Source of the DNA: DAHUZJ01 sp050743865
GTDB lineage: Bacteria; Actinomycetota; Acidimicrobiia; Acidimicrobiales; RAAP-2
DNA length: 32,471 nt
Direction of reading: 5' to 3'
Assembly (NCBI GenBank): GCA_050743865.1
Contig: JBOGGE010000228.1
Span: 1-32,471, forward strand
Shown here: one piece after another, positions 6,902 to 14,991 of the stretch
Layout of the letters: every line of letters starts with the position of its first letter
Numbering within the stretch: position 1 is the stretch's first letter
Notes under the pieces: generated by a model
The model's database searches: none
What the model saw: only the letters and a program-made list of their open reading frames with translations
Told to the model about the DNA's origin: nothing
Translations under genes and position numbers: made by a program

Positions 6902-6918
6902 CGTTGGGGTAGTGAGCG

Positions 6919-8013
6919 ATGACATCAGCTGACACTGCAGTGCAAGACGGCCGCCAACACTTCGCCACTGCGATGCAGTCAGCGCTCACTCGCGACGAAG
7001 TGGCGCGAGTCTTCCTCGACGTGGCCACGCGCGTCATCCCGTCCGGCGGCTTCGGCCTCTACCGGATCGACCCGGATTCGGCGCGCATGCTCGACGTCAA
7101 AGCCGAGGTGAAGGTCGACTTCCTCGGCGAGTACGAGGAGTACGGTCGCCGGGACGATCCGGTGCTCAATTTCGTCGTGGCGCAGCGGCGACCCGTCGAC
7201 TCGACGAGGGCGACCGACCGGACCACGTGGCGTCAGTGCGGCGCGTGCTCAGCCATCGGGATCGGTGGGTACCACCACTCACTGGAGGCACCGATCATCG
7301 TGTCCGGCGCGCTCTACGGGACGATCAACTTCGCCCGTGAGGCCGCGAGTCCGGCCTTCGATCAGGTCGACCTGGTCTCGGCCCGGATCGTGGCAGATCA
7401 CCTCGGCCTGGCGACGGAGCGGGCGCTGCGCTTCGAGCAGTGCGGCGAGCGGAGCAGCACCCTGGAGCACGTGCTGGACCGGATCCCGCAAGCGCTGGTG
7501 GTCACCGACCTCGACGGACGGGTGATCTTCAAGAACCGCTCCGCCCGCAGCGCCCGGCTCCCGACCTCCGAGGAAGGGGCGAGCGGCCCCATCGCCAACG
7601 CCATCGCCGACGCCATCGCCGACGCCATGGAGGAGTTCCGTGTGCGTAGGCGGCGCACGTTCACCCGCTGTGTCGTCGACCCCGCGACCCGGCGCCGATC
7701 GGTCGTCAAGTCGCTGCGGCTCTCGAGCCGGGACGGGGCGGCGATGACGTTGGTCTACCAGTGCCCGGACGGCTCGGCCGTGCGCCTCCCGGCGTGGGAC
7801 GTGCTGTCCAAGCGGGAGCAGCAGATCGCCGACCTCGTCAGCCAAGGGTTGACGAACAAGCAGATCGCGAAGCGAGCCTTCGTGAGCGAGAACACGGTCA
7901 AACAGCACCTGAAGCGGGTCTTCGTCAAGACGGACGTGCGCAACCGCGCCGAGCTGATGCAACGCATCTGGGCGTCGGGCACTGACGGCCCAGGGCAGCC
8001 CGAGGCGACGTGA
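6919..8013 (+). CDS. GAF/PAS-domain LuxR-type transcriptional regulator
   Basis: 364-residue regulator. Residues about 12-170 look like a GAF sensory domain (for example FGLYRIDPDSARMLDVKAEV and APIIVSGALYGTINFAREA); residues about 180-285 look PAS-like (RIPQALVVTDLDGRVIFKN). The C-terminus (290-352) is a clear LuxR/GerE helix-turn-helix: LSKREQQIADLVSQGLTNKQ, IAKRAFVSENTVKQHLKRVF. There is no receiver domain, so it probably senses a ligand directly. A 12-bp tandem repeat encodes IAxA tetrapeptides between the PAS-like and HTH parts. It is the only regulator embedded in the catabolic region and the best candidate activator of the operons on both sides. The inducer is unknown. Confidence 0.87.
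   Translation: MTSADTAVQDGRQHFATAMQSALTRDEVARVFLDVATRVIPSGGFGLYRIDPDSARMLDVKAEVKVDFLGEYEEYGRRDDPVLNFVVAQRRPVDSTRATDRTTWRQCGACSAIGIGGYHHSLEAPIIVSGALYGTINFAREAASPAFDQVDLVSARIVADHLGLATERALRFEQCGERSSTLEHVLDRIPQALVVTDLDGRVIFKNRSARSARLPTSEEGASGPIANAIADAIADAMEEFRVRRRRTFTRCVVDPATRRRSVVKSLRLSSRDGAAMTLVYQCPDGSAVRLPAWDVLSKREQQIADLVSQGLTNKQIAKRAFVSENTVKQHLKRVFVKTDVRNRAELMQRIWASGTDGPGQPEAT
7591..7626. repeat. 12-bp tandem repeat inside the LuxR-type regulator gene
   Basis: Three units of ATCGCCRACGCC (7591-7602, 7603-7614, 7615-7626) encode IANAIADAIADA. Gain or loss of a unit changes the protein by four residues without a frameshift. Confidence 0.85.
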
Positions 8014-8082
8014 TCGGATCCAGGGGACCGCGCCACCGGATACACGGCCAGCGTGGCGGGGGCCGACCTAGGACGAGCGGTG

Positions 8083-8105
8083 TCGACCGGCACGGGCCCG
8101 GTCGA
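8083..8105. promoter_or_regulatory. Inverted repeat upstream of the alpha/beta hydrolase gene
   Basis: TCGACCGG (8083-8090) and CCGGTCGA (8098-8105) are perfect 8-bp arms around a 7-bp spacer, ending 26 bases before the ATG at 8132. Candidate operator or leader hairpin; its sequence differs from the other inverted repeats in the cluster. Confidence 0.45.
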
Positions 8106-8131
8106 TCGTACGACGAGGTGAGGAGCCGAGC

Positions 8132-9283
8132 ATGGTAGAGACGTCGGAGGGCGAGCTGGCGCACGACGCCCTGTCGATCATCGAGCTGTTTCCCCAGGAC
8201 GAGGACTGGTCGTTGCAGACGATGCGCCTCCTCGCCCAGGTGGCGGTCGGTGGCGCCGACCTGTTCGAATGTGCGCGGACGGCGGCCCGGATCGGTACGA
8301 CCACCACCGACGGCGAGATCTGGCAGCGGGAGTGGGCAAGGACGGCCGCCGACACGGCGGCGCTCGCCCAACGAGAGCTCGAGGCCGGGCATCGCGACAC
8401 GGCCATGAAGGCGTTCTTCCGGTCGTGCAGCTACTCCCGGCACTCCGAGTTCTTCCTCCATTCGGTCGACCCACGACGAGAGCAGGCGTACACCGACGGG
8501 ACGGCGAACTTCCAGCGGGGAGTGGACATCAGCGACGGCATCCTGGAGCGGATCCACGTCCCGTTCGAAGGTGGCATCACGATGGACGGGTACATCATGC
8601 ACCCGGACGCTTCCGGGGCGAGGCGGCCGACCGTGCTCTTCCTCGGCGGAGCCGACTCGTGGGCCGAGGAACTGATCTTCCTCGGCGGCAACCAGTTCCC
8701 GGCCCGTGGGATGAACGTGGTCGTCGTCGACACTCCGGGCCGCGGCAGCTCCCTGCGGTTCAAGAAGCTCTACAGCCGGCCGGACTACGAGGTCCCCGTG
8801 GCGGCCGTCCTCGACTACCTTGAGACCCGGAGCGAGGTCGACATGGACCGGCTCGGCATGGCCGGAGTGAGCTTCGGCGGGTACTACGCGCCGCGGGCGG
8901 CGGCGTTCGAGCCCCGGGTGAAAGCGGTCGCGGCATGGTGCGGGACCTGGAGCATCCTGCGTGACTTCTACGAGTACTACCCGCCGTTGCAGGAGCAACT
9001 GCAATGGCTGTCCGGATCGAAGGATGACGCCGAAGCACGCCTGAAGCTGGCCGCGTTCACCCTCGAGGGCGTGGCCGACAAGATCCGAGTCCCGGTGTAC
9101 GTGATGCACGGAACTCGCGACGTCATCATGGACATCAAGGGGGCGCAGCAGTTCATCGATGCCCTGACGGTCGACGACGTCACGACCGACATCTACAGCG
9201 GCGCCGGCTCCCTTCACTGCTGCTACGACTACCTGGCGGTGGCGGCGGCCCGACTGACCGACTGGTTCGCCGACCGCCTCTGA
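8132..9283 (+). CDS. Alpha/beta hydrolase, 2,6-dihydroxypseudooxynicotine hydrolase-like
   Basis: 383 residues with a helical N-terminal part (1-145) and an alpha/beta-hydrolase domain (about 146-383). Catalytic triad by motif: Ser247 in GVSFGGYYAPRA, Asp330 in VYVMHGTRDVIMD, His362 in GAGSLHCCYDYL. LFLGGADSWAEE supplies an oxyanion-type loop. The large N-terminal domain and general order match the family of 2,6-dihydroxypseudooxynicotine hydrolase, which cleaves a C-C bond next to a dihydroxypyridine ring in nicotine breakdown; related members are esterases. AGGAG at 8121-8125 supports the ATG. It stands alone after an inverted repeat, between the regulator and the importer genes. C-C hydrolase versus ester or amide hydrolase cannot be decided from sequence. 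Confidence 0.8.
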   Translation: MVETSEGELAHDALSIIELFPQDEDWSLQTMRLLAQVAVGGADLFECARTAARIGTTTTDGEIWQREWARTAADTAALAQRELEAGHRDTAMKAFFRSCSYSRHSEFFLHSVDPRREQAYTDGTANFQRGVDISDGILERIHVPFEGGITMDGYIMHPDASGARRPTVLFLGGADSWAEELIFLGGNQFPARGMNVVVVDTPGRGSSLRFKKLYSRPDYEVPVAAVLDYLETRSEVDMDRLGMAGVSFGGYYAPRAAAFEPRVKAVAAWCGTWSILRDFYEYYPPLQEQLQWLSGSKDDAEARLKLAAFTLEGVADKIRVPVYVMHGTRDVIMDIKGAQQFIDALTVDDVTTDIYSGAGSLHCCYDYLAVAAARLTDWFADRL

Positions 9284-9447
9284 CGGCACGGGTCGCCCGC
9301 AGGGCCGACTCGGTGCGAGTGCGGAGACGGTGCCTCGCCCGGGCAGCCGCCGTGCCTGGGTGCCGGGGTCGGCGGCGCTCCACCCGGGAGTGGCGGCGGC
9401 GAGGGGCCGGATATCCCTCGAATGGGGGACAACGAATGACCGACAGG

Positions 9448-9464
9448 ATCGTTACAATATCGTT
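9448..9464 (+). promoter_or_regulatory. Promoter-like -10 element with direct repeat upstream of the ABC importer
   Basis: TACAAT at 9453-9458 is a good -10 hexamer inside an unusually AT-rich patch and is embedded in two ATCGTT direct repeats spaced 11 bases (9448 and 9459). No clear -35 element is visible. It lies 114 bases before the binding-protein gene. Confidence 0.4.
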
Positions 9465-9519
9465 GGCACGGGCGGGTCGGCCCCGTTCGCCGGGAGTGAG
9501 TGATCGATCGTGCGTAGGG

Positions 9520-9536
9520 CTCACGCGGCCCGTGAG
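9520..9536 (+). promoter_or_regulatory. Inverted repeat in the leader of the ABC importer operon
   Basis: CTCACG, spacer CGGCC, CGTGAG: perfect 6-bp arms, 35 bases before the ATG at 9572. Downstream of the promoter-like element, so it may be an operator or a leader hairpin. Confidence 0.35.
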
Positions 9537-9571
9537 GCATCGTGGTTGGCGACCGTCGAGAGGGGGGTCAC

Positions 9572-10672
9572 ATGAGAGCAATCCGCTTCGTCGTGTCGGC
9601 AGCACTGGCTGCCCTGGCCACGGTGACGTTGGTTCCGGCCACGTCCTCGGCGGCCACCAACAAGCCAAAGGCGTTGGCGGCCAAGTCTTCGAAGTCCGCC
9701 CCCAAGAACATCACGATCGGGTGGGCGGACCCCCAGGCCAAGCAGCCGATCTTCACCGCCTTCACCGAAGCCCTTGACGCGGCGGCCAAGCGGGCCCACG
9801 TGAAGATCATCACCCTGAACGGCGAGGCGACACCGCCGGTCCAGGTCTCCGACATCCAGACGTTCATCACCGACAAGGTGAACGCCATCATCGTCTTCCC
9901 GCTGGTGCCGCAGGCCGAGTCCACGATCCTGGCCAAGGCAGCGACAGCCGGCATCAAGATCATCGGGCTCAACGCGATCCTGCCGGCGGCGGCGGCGGCG
10001 ACGCCGAACGTCCCGGCGCCGTACTCGGCCGATCTCGACTGGGGCTACGTCGACGGCCCGTACGCCGAGGCGAAGTTCGTCGCCCAGCAGTTGCACGGCA
10101 AGGGCAACGTGGTGGGGATCAAGATCCCGATCCCGGTTCCGTCGCTGAACGCCATGCTCGGGGCCTATCAGCAGTACGTGACCAAGGGGCACCCCGGCAT
10201 CAACTGGCTGGGCACCCTTCCGGACGCCACCGATGACCTGGCTGGCGCCCGCACCTCCATGGCCGACGCCATCACCCGGTACCATGGGAACATCCAGGCG
10301 GTCATGGCCTACACCGACATCTCGGGCATCGGTGCCGCCGAAGCGCTGGCCGCCGCCGGAGTCAAGCACGTGATCATCGTGGGCCAACAGTCGAACGCCA
10401 TCGGCGTGGCCGCCCTGAAGAAGGGTGAGATCCAGGCCGACATCAGCACGATGCCCTACACGGCGGCGCTGTGGGCGCTCAAGCTGACGCAGGATGTCGT
10501 CGACGGAAAGTCGTTCCCGAAGTTCGCTCGCCTGCCGATCGCCATGCTGACGAAGAAGAACGTGAAGACGTGGGAGCCGTGGTCGAAGGGGGTCAAGGCG
10601 ATCGCCGACGGCAAGACGTCGCTCAACGTAAAGCTCTCCAACAAGCCTCCGTTCGGGAAGCCGAAGTCGTGA
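9572..10672 (+). CDS. Sugar-type ABC transporter substrate-binding protein (RbsB-like)
   Basis: 366-residue exported binding protein. The N-terminus MRAIRFVVSAALAALATV, followed by VPATSSAA, is a Sec signal peptide without a lipobox Cys. The mature protein has the Peripla_BP_4 layout: ITIGWADPQAKQPIFTAFTE, DIQTFITDKVNAIIVFPLVP, AGIKIIGLNAI, then IQAVMAYTDISGIGAAEALA and VKHVIIVGQQSNAIG. GAGAGGGGGG just upstream supports ATG 9572; an earlier in-frame start at 9542 would spoil the signal peptide. First gene of the importer operon, followed by ATPase and permease. This class classically binds sugars, but in this context it may bind an aromatic or N-containing catabolic substrate (inference). Confidence 0.9.
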   Translation: MRAIRFVVSAALAALATVTLVPATSSAATNKPKALAAKSSKSAPKNITIGWADPQAKQPIFTAFTEALDAAAKRAHVKIITLNGEATPPVQVSDIQTFITDKVNAIIVFPLVPQAESTILAKAATAGIKIIGLNAILPAAAAATPNVPAPYSADLDWGYVDGPYAEAKFVAQQLHGKGNVVGIKIPIPVPSLNAMLGAYQQYVTKGHPGINWLGTLPDATDDLAGARTSMADAITRYHGNIQAVMAYTDISGIGAAEALAAAGVKHVIIVGQQSNAIGVAALKKGEIQADISTMPYTAALWALKLTQDVVDGKSFPKFARLPIAMLTKKNVKTWEPWSKGVKAIADGKTSLNVKLSNKPPFGKPKS

Positions 10673-10702
10673 CCGTCGGCTCCCGCTGCGCTCGTCGGTT
10701 GC

Positions 10703-12265
10703 ATGGTGCCCAGGGGTGAACCGGTAGAGGCTCCGAGCCTCCTCGTCTCCGACGTGACCAAGACGTACGGGGCGACGAGGGCCTTGCGGGGCGTCTCGCT
10801 CGAGCTCCGGCCGGGGCGAGTCCACGGCTTGGTCGGGGTGAACGGGTCGGGCAAGTCGACCCTCATGAAGATCATCGCCGGCGTGGAGCGGGCCACGAGC
10901 GGCCAGATGTCCCTCGACGGGAAGCCGTACCAGCCGCGCAGCGTGAAGCATGCCGGCCGGAGCGGGGTCACGATGGTTCCCCAGGAGCTGCCGATCGTCC
11001 GGGGGCTGAGCGTGGCCGACAACATCGTGATGGGCAACTGGCCCACTCGGGCCGGCGTGATCCAGCAAGGAACGCAGATCCGCGACGCCGGCGCCGCCTT
11101 GGCTGAGATCGGTGCGGTCCTCGACCTCTCGGCCCCGGCGGGCGATCTGACGCTGGGTGATCAGCAACTGGTGGTGCTGGCACGGACGCTGTTCCGGCGC
11201 TCTCGCGTCGTACTGCTCGACGAGCCGACCAGCGCGCTGGGGGCGGCCGAGGTGACCCACCTGCTCGAGGTCATCCGTACCATGGCGGCGCAGGGGCACA
11301 CCGTCATGATCGTGTCGCAGCGCCTGGACGACATCTTCGGTTCCTGTGACCACATCATGGTGCTGCGGGACGGACGCATCATCGAGTCGGCCGACGTGGA
11401 CGGGATCACCTCCGACGAAGTGGTCGACCTGATGCTGTACGGATCGAGGCGGTCGCGTCCGGCGGTGGACGACGCCGCGACCGGGACGGGGCCCGCCGGG
11501 AGCCGAGGTGGTCGGCCCGGGGCATCGGCGCCGGCTCTGGCGGTGAGCGGCGCCGTGATGGCCGGCCGCCGCACCACGGTCGACGTGACGATCGACCGCG
11601 GTGAGATCGTCGGTTTCGCCGGGTTGCCGGGCTCGGGGTCCTCACAGCTCCTGCGTACCCTGTTCGGCCTCACCCCGCTCGCGAGCGGGGATATCCGGCT
11701 GTTCGGTGAGCGCTACCGCGCCAACCGTCCGGCGGCGGCAGTCCGTTCCGGCGTCGCCTACGTGCCTGGCGACCGACAGGTCGAGGGCCTGATCCCGGAC
11801 CTGAGCGTCGCCGGCAACATCGCGACGGTCCGTGACCGGTCGATCCTCCATGGTCCGTGGGCTCTCGCCCGCACCCGTCGGGCGGCGTTGGACCAGATCT
11901 CGGCCCTCCACATCATGCCCGGCGAACCCGACGTTCCGGTTCGCTCGCTGTCGGGCGGCAACCAGCAAAAGACGGTGTTCGCCCGCTGGGCCCTGGTCGA
12001 GCCGCGGCTGTGGCTCCTCGACGATGCCACCCGAGGGGTGGACATCGGGGCGCGCCGCGACATCCACGAGGAGGTCAGACGCCGTATACGGGAGGGTGAG
12101 ACGGCGGCAGCCGTCGTCTCCTCGGACGTGTTGGAGCTCTTCGAGGTGTGCGACCGGATCGTGGTGTTCCGTCAGGGCGCCATCGTCGGACGCTTCGCGG
12201 CGAAGGAGACGACGGCGAGCCAGGTCGAGTCCTTGGCTGCTGGCACGCTGAACATGGTGTCATGA
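10703..12265 (+). CDS. Sugar-type ABC transporter ATPase, double domain (RbsA-like)
   Basis: 520 residues with two fused ATPase domains, as in RbsA/MglA. Domain 1: Walker A GVNGSGKST, Walker B VVLLDEPTSALG, and a diverged signature LTLGDQQLVVLARTL where family members usually have LSxGxxQ. Domain 2: a degenerate Walker A (GLPGSGSSQLL, no Lys), which is normal for the second half of this family, with an intact signature LSGGNQQK and LLDDATRGVD. The ATG at 10703 has no clear ribosome site; coupling with the binding-protein gene 30 bases upstream is likely. The TGA overlaps the permease ATG by four bases. Energises import of the binding protein's ligand. Confidence 0.92.
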   Translation: MVPRGEPVEAPSLLVSDVTKTYGATRALRGVSLELRPGRVHGLVGVNGSGKSTLMKIIAGVERATSGQMSLDGKPYQPRSVKHAGRSGVTMVPQELPIVRGLSVADNIVMGNWPTRAGVIQQGTQIRDAGAALAEIGAVLDLSAPAGDLTLGDQQLVVLARTLFRRSRVVLLDEPTSALGAAEVTHLLEVIRTMAAQGHTVMIVSQRLDDIFGSCDHIMVLRDGRIIESADVDGITSDEVVDLMLYGSRRSRPAVDDAATGTGPAGSRGGRPGASAPALAVSGAVMAGRRTTVDVTIDRGEIVGFAGLPGSGSSQLLRTLFGLTPLASGDIRLFGERYRANRPAAAVRSGVAYVPGDRQVEGLIPDLSVAGNIATVRDRSILHGPWALARTRRAALDQISALHIMPGEPDVPVRSLSGGNQQKTVFARWALVEPRLWLLDDATRGVDIGARRDIHEEVRRRIREGETAAAVVSSDVLELFEVCDRIVVFRQGAIVGRFAAKETTASQVESLAAGTLNMVS

Positions 12266-13455
12266 CGGAGGAGAAGATCGGCACCGCCGGCGAGGGCGAC
12301 GAGGGCGGCTCGGAGCCACGCCGCCATGGGGCGGGGCCGAGAACCGGGTCGACGGTGGACATGATGCCCGATCTGACGGCGTCCTTCGGGCTCCGACGCG
12401 GGCGCATGCCGCGCCGCGTCTGGCGCGACATGCGCGAGTACAGGGGCGCGTTGGCGACGCTGATCGTCCTCGTGATCATCCTGGCCTCCACCGAGGGCGG
12501 CTTCCTCACGGTCGGCAATCTTCAGAACGTGTTCGAGACCAACGCGTCGTTGTTCCTGGTGTCGATCGGCATGACGTTCGCCCTCGTCTCAGCCGGTTTC
12601 GATCTGTCGGTCGGATCGATGATGGCCGTGTCGGAGGAGCTGCTGCTGATCTTCATCAACGACGCGCACATCAGCTCGCTGTTGGCGATCGTGTTGGCCG
12701 TCCTGTGCTGCGGTGCCATCGGTGCCATCCTGAACGGCATCTCCATCGGGGTGCTCAAGCTGAACTTCTTCGTGACCACGCTGGGTGTCCTGATCCTGCT
12801 CCAGGGGATCGTGGAGGTCGCGTCGAACGGGACCACGACGTCGATCAACTCCTCCTTCCTGAAGGCACTCGGGAACAACACCGTAGGCATCGTGCCGATC
12901 TCGTTCCTCATCTGCGCCGGCGCGCTCGTGGTTGCTTGGTTCGTCCTGCACAAGACGACGTTCGGCCGTTCCGTGTACTGCGTGGGCGGCAATGCCGAGG
13001 CGGCCCGCCTCTCCGGGGTGTCCGTCAGCTGGTCGATCATCGGTGTCTACGCCCTGAGCGGGCTGTGCGGCGGGTTGGCCGGTGTCGTCGACGCCGGCCG
13101 GCTGGTGGCGGCGAGCCCGACGGCGGGCGGAACGATCGAGCTGACGAGCGGCGCCGCCGTCCTGCTGGGCGGCGCCAGCTTGGCCGGTGGCGTGGGCAAG
13201 CTCGCCGGGATGACCTGTGGCGTCCTTGTGCTGGCCGTGCTGGCCAACGGCGTCAACTTGCTGGGCCTGAGTGCCTACTGGCAGGACGTCGTGACCGGGG
13301 CCGTGCTGTTGATCGCCATCCTGCTGGACCGGGCCAACAAATCGGGCTCCTTGAAGGGTCTCTTCCGCTGGCGACGAAACAGGCCGACGGTACCCGCCGA
13401 CACCGGCACGGGGGTCGAGCAACCATTCGGTGCCGGTGGGAGCTCGGTGGCCTGA
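12262..13455 (+). CDS. Sugar-type ABC transporter permease (RbsC-like)
   Basis: 397-residue inner-membrane permease of the BPD_transp_2 family. After a roughly 60-residue hydrophilic N-terminus come about 9-10 hydrophobic segments with family motifs: FALVSAGFDLSVGSMMAVSE, LNFFVTTLGVLILLQGI, the EAA-like loop FGRSVYCVGGNAEAARLSGV and a Gly-rich AAVLLGGASLAGGVGKLAG near the end. The long N-terminal extension rich in Gly/Glu is longer than in RbsC. The ATG at 12262 overlaps the ATPase stop (ATGA). Partner of the two preceding genes. Confidence 0.92.
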   Translation: MTEEKIGTAGEGDEGGSEPRRHGAGPRTGSTVDMMPDLTASFGLRRGRMPRRVWRDMREYRGALATLIVLVIILASTEGGFLTVGNLQNVFETNASLFLVSIGMTFALVSAGFDLSVGSMMAVSEELLLIFINDAHISSLLAIVLAVLCCGAIGAILNGISIGVLKLNFFVTTLGVLILLQGIVEVASNGTTTSINSSFLKALGNNTVGIVPISFLICAGALVVAWFVLHKTTFGRSVYCVGGNAEAARLSGVSVSWSIIGVYALSGLCGGLAGVVDAGRLVAASPTAGGTIELTSGAAVLLGGASLAGGVGKLAGMTCGVLVLAVLANGVNLLGLSAYWQDVVTGAVLLIAILLDRANKSGSLKGLFRWRRNRPTVPADTGTGVEQPFGAGGSSVA

Positions 13456-13507
13456 TGGGCGGCCCCGGCGCCCGCCGGGGAGCGGTCGGTGAGGAGGTGG
13501 TGTCGCA

Positions 13508-14608
13508 ATGGCGACGATCGAAGTGGCAATCGACGCCCGCCTTCCCCTGGTGGAGGATCCGGGCTCCGGGCACAATCGCTGGCACCCCGACATCGAGCCG
13601 GTGGCGAGCTGCGCCCCCGGTGACACTCTGGTGTTCCACACGCGCGACGCCGCCGACGGGCAGGTCACCCCGGACTCGACGGCGGCCGAGCTCGCCGCCC
13701 TCGACCTGGGACGGGTACACCCGCTCACCGGTCCGGTGCTGGTCGAGGGGGCCGAGCCCGGCGACCTGCTCGAGCTCGACATCGAGGAGGTCGTCCCCGA
13801 GGCCTTCGCCTACACGGCGGTCATGCCCGGCTTCGGGTTCCTGCGCGACGTGTTCCCGGACCCGTTCCTGGTTCGCTGGCGCGTGGCCGACGGTGTGGCG
13901 GTGTCGGAGGATCTCCCCGGGGTAGCCGTCCCGGCCGAGCCGTTCCTCGGCATCGTGGGGGTGGCCCCAGACCGCGCCCTGCTGGCGCTGGCCCGACGGC
14001 GCGAAGAGGAGGCGCTGGCGCGGGGGGACTTCCTGGCCCCACCGACCGACGCCGCCAGCGCCGTGCCGTCCGGCCTGGTCGGGGAGGAGGGCCTCCGGAC
14101 CGGGCCACCGCGCGAGAACGGAGGGAACCTCGACGTCCGCTTCATCGGGCCCGGGGCACAGGTCCTGTTGCCGGTCATGGTCGAGGGTGCGCTCCTCTCG
14201 GTCGGCGACGCGCACTTCGCCCAGGGCGATGGCGAGGTCTGCGGCTTGGCCGTGGAGACCCGGGCAAAAGTGCGCCTGCGGGTCGGGCTCCGCCGGGGCG
14301 GAGCACGCCGCGGCCGCGCCACCGGGCCGCGGCTGCAGCTCCGCCGGCGGGGCGACGTCGGCGATCGGACGTACATCGTCACGACGGGCCTGTCGATCGC
14401 GGCAGGTACCACCAGCCTCAGCGAGAACACGACGGTGGCCGCCCGCAACGCGGTGCTCGACATGATCGACCACCTCAGCGAGCGGGGGCTCACCGGCGAG
14501 CAGGCCTACGTGCTGTGCAGCGCCGCCCTCGAGCTGCGCATCAGCCAGGTGGTGGACGTCCCCCACGCGGTCGTCTCGGCGCTGCTGCCGCTGGACATCT
14601 TCACCTGA
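13508..14608 (+). CDS. Acetamidase/formamidase family amidohydrolase (FmdA-like)
   Basis: 366-residue enzyme of the FmdA_AmdA family, which hydrolyses formamide or short amides to the acid and ammonia. Family landmarks: TGPVLVEGAEPGDLLELDIE near residue 80, PPRENGGNLDVRFI, and VGDAHFAQGDGEVCGLAVET, the conserved Asp/His/Gln/Gly segment, followed by the C-terminal LSERGLTGEQAYVLCSAALE. AGGAGGTG stands about ten bases before the ATG. It lies 52 bases after the permease gene and probably belongs to the same operon, suggesting it removes nitrogen as formamide or a related amide late in the pathway (inference). The mid-protein Arg-rich stretch (RRGGARRGRATGPR) is unusual. Substrate range not readable. 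Confidence 0.85.
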   Translation: MATIEVAIDARLPLVEDPGSGHNRWHPDIEPVASCAPGDTLVFHTRDAADGQVTPDSTAAELAALDLGRVHPLTGPVLVEGAEPGDLLELDIEEVVPEAFAYTAVMPGFGFLRDVFPDPFLVRWRVADGVAVSEDLPGVAVPAEPFLGIVGVAPDRALLALARRREEEALARGDFLAPPTDAASAVPSGLVGEEGLRTGPPRENGGNLDVRFIGPGAQVLLPVMVEGALLSVGDAHFAQGDGEVCGLAVETRAKVRLRVGLRRGGARRGRATGPRLQLRRRGDVGDRTYIVTTGLSIAAGTTSLSENTTVAARNAVLDMIDHLSERGLTGEQAYVLCSAALELRISQVVDVPHAVVSALLPLDIFT

Positions 14609-14682
14609 CGCGGCCAGCTCGGGGTGCGCCTCCCCGCTCGTCCCCCTGGGCGATCCCCGCCTCGGAAGCAGCGCAGGAACGA

Positions 14683-14991
14683 CTAGTCCTGCTTGGCCCG
14701 CCCGGCCATCGGCGCCCTGGTGAAGGGGATCGTGTCCCAGGCCCCGGAGCCGGCGGAGCCGGGCTGGCGGAAGTCGCCGTAGTACGCCTCGGTCGCCAGG
14801 GCCCGGAGCCAGGCGAACTACTCCCGTCGGTCGAGGCACTCCGGCCTGCCGAGGTACGCCGCTGGCCCTGCCGGCCCTGCCGGCCCCGCCGGCGCGCTGC
14901 CGAGGGCGCCGTGCTCGCACATCGCTTCGAGCACGGCGAGCTCCTCGACGCTCAGCGCCAACAGCGGCGGTCGACCGAGCCTCGCCGCCAT
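14683..14991 (-). pseudogene. Small gene after the SDR, broken by an in-frame TAG
   Basis: The ATG at 14991 shares its A with the stop of the SDR gene (TGATG), so it is positioned as a coupled second gene. The 103-codon frame has coding-like G/C third positions throughout but contains a TAG at 14818-14820. Before it: MAARLGRPPLLALSVEELAV, LEAMCEHGALGS, then Gly-Pro-Ala repeats. After it: FAWLRALATEAYYGDFRQPG and GAWDTIPF. The EAYYGD...AWDxIxF arrangement faintly recalls gluconate 2-dehydrogenase subunit 3-type proteins, but this is weak. Changing the amber codon to Trp or Gln would restore one frame, so a recent nonsense mutation (or sequencing error) is likely. Confidence 0.5.

Larger units (their letters stand above)
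6481..6918. other. Intergenic region between reductase and LuxR-type regulator
   Basis: No credible gene on either strand. It holds a hairpin with a T-run (6740-6760), a TATAGT -10-like hexamer at 6806-6811 with TTGGCC 19 bases upstream at 6781-6786, and a 14-bp palindrome at 6888-6901. The first 250 bases show nothing recognisable. Confidence 0.5.

Noticed and set aside
6885..6905. GGTTCGAACC resembling a tRNA T-arm
   Set aside because: The flanking bases do not form the required 5-bp stem with a 7-base loop, and no anticodon or acceptor stem is present upstream.
9521..11353. 610-codon open frame on the minus strand
   Set aside because: Antisense to the binding-protein and ATPase genes; His/Arg/Asp-rich shadow translation typical of GC-rich DNA.
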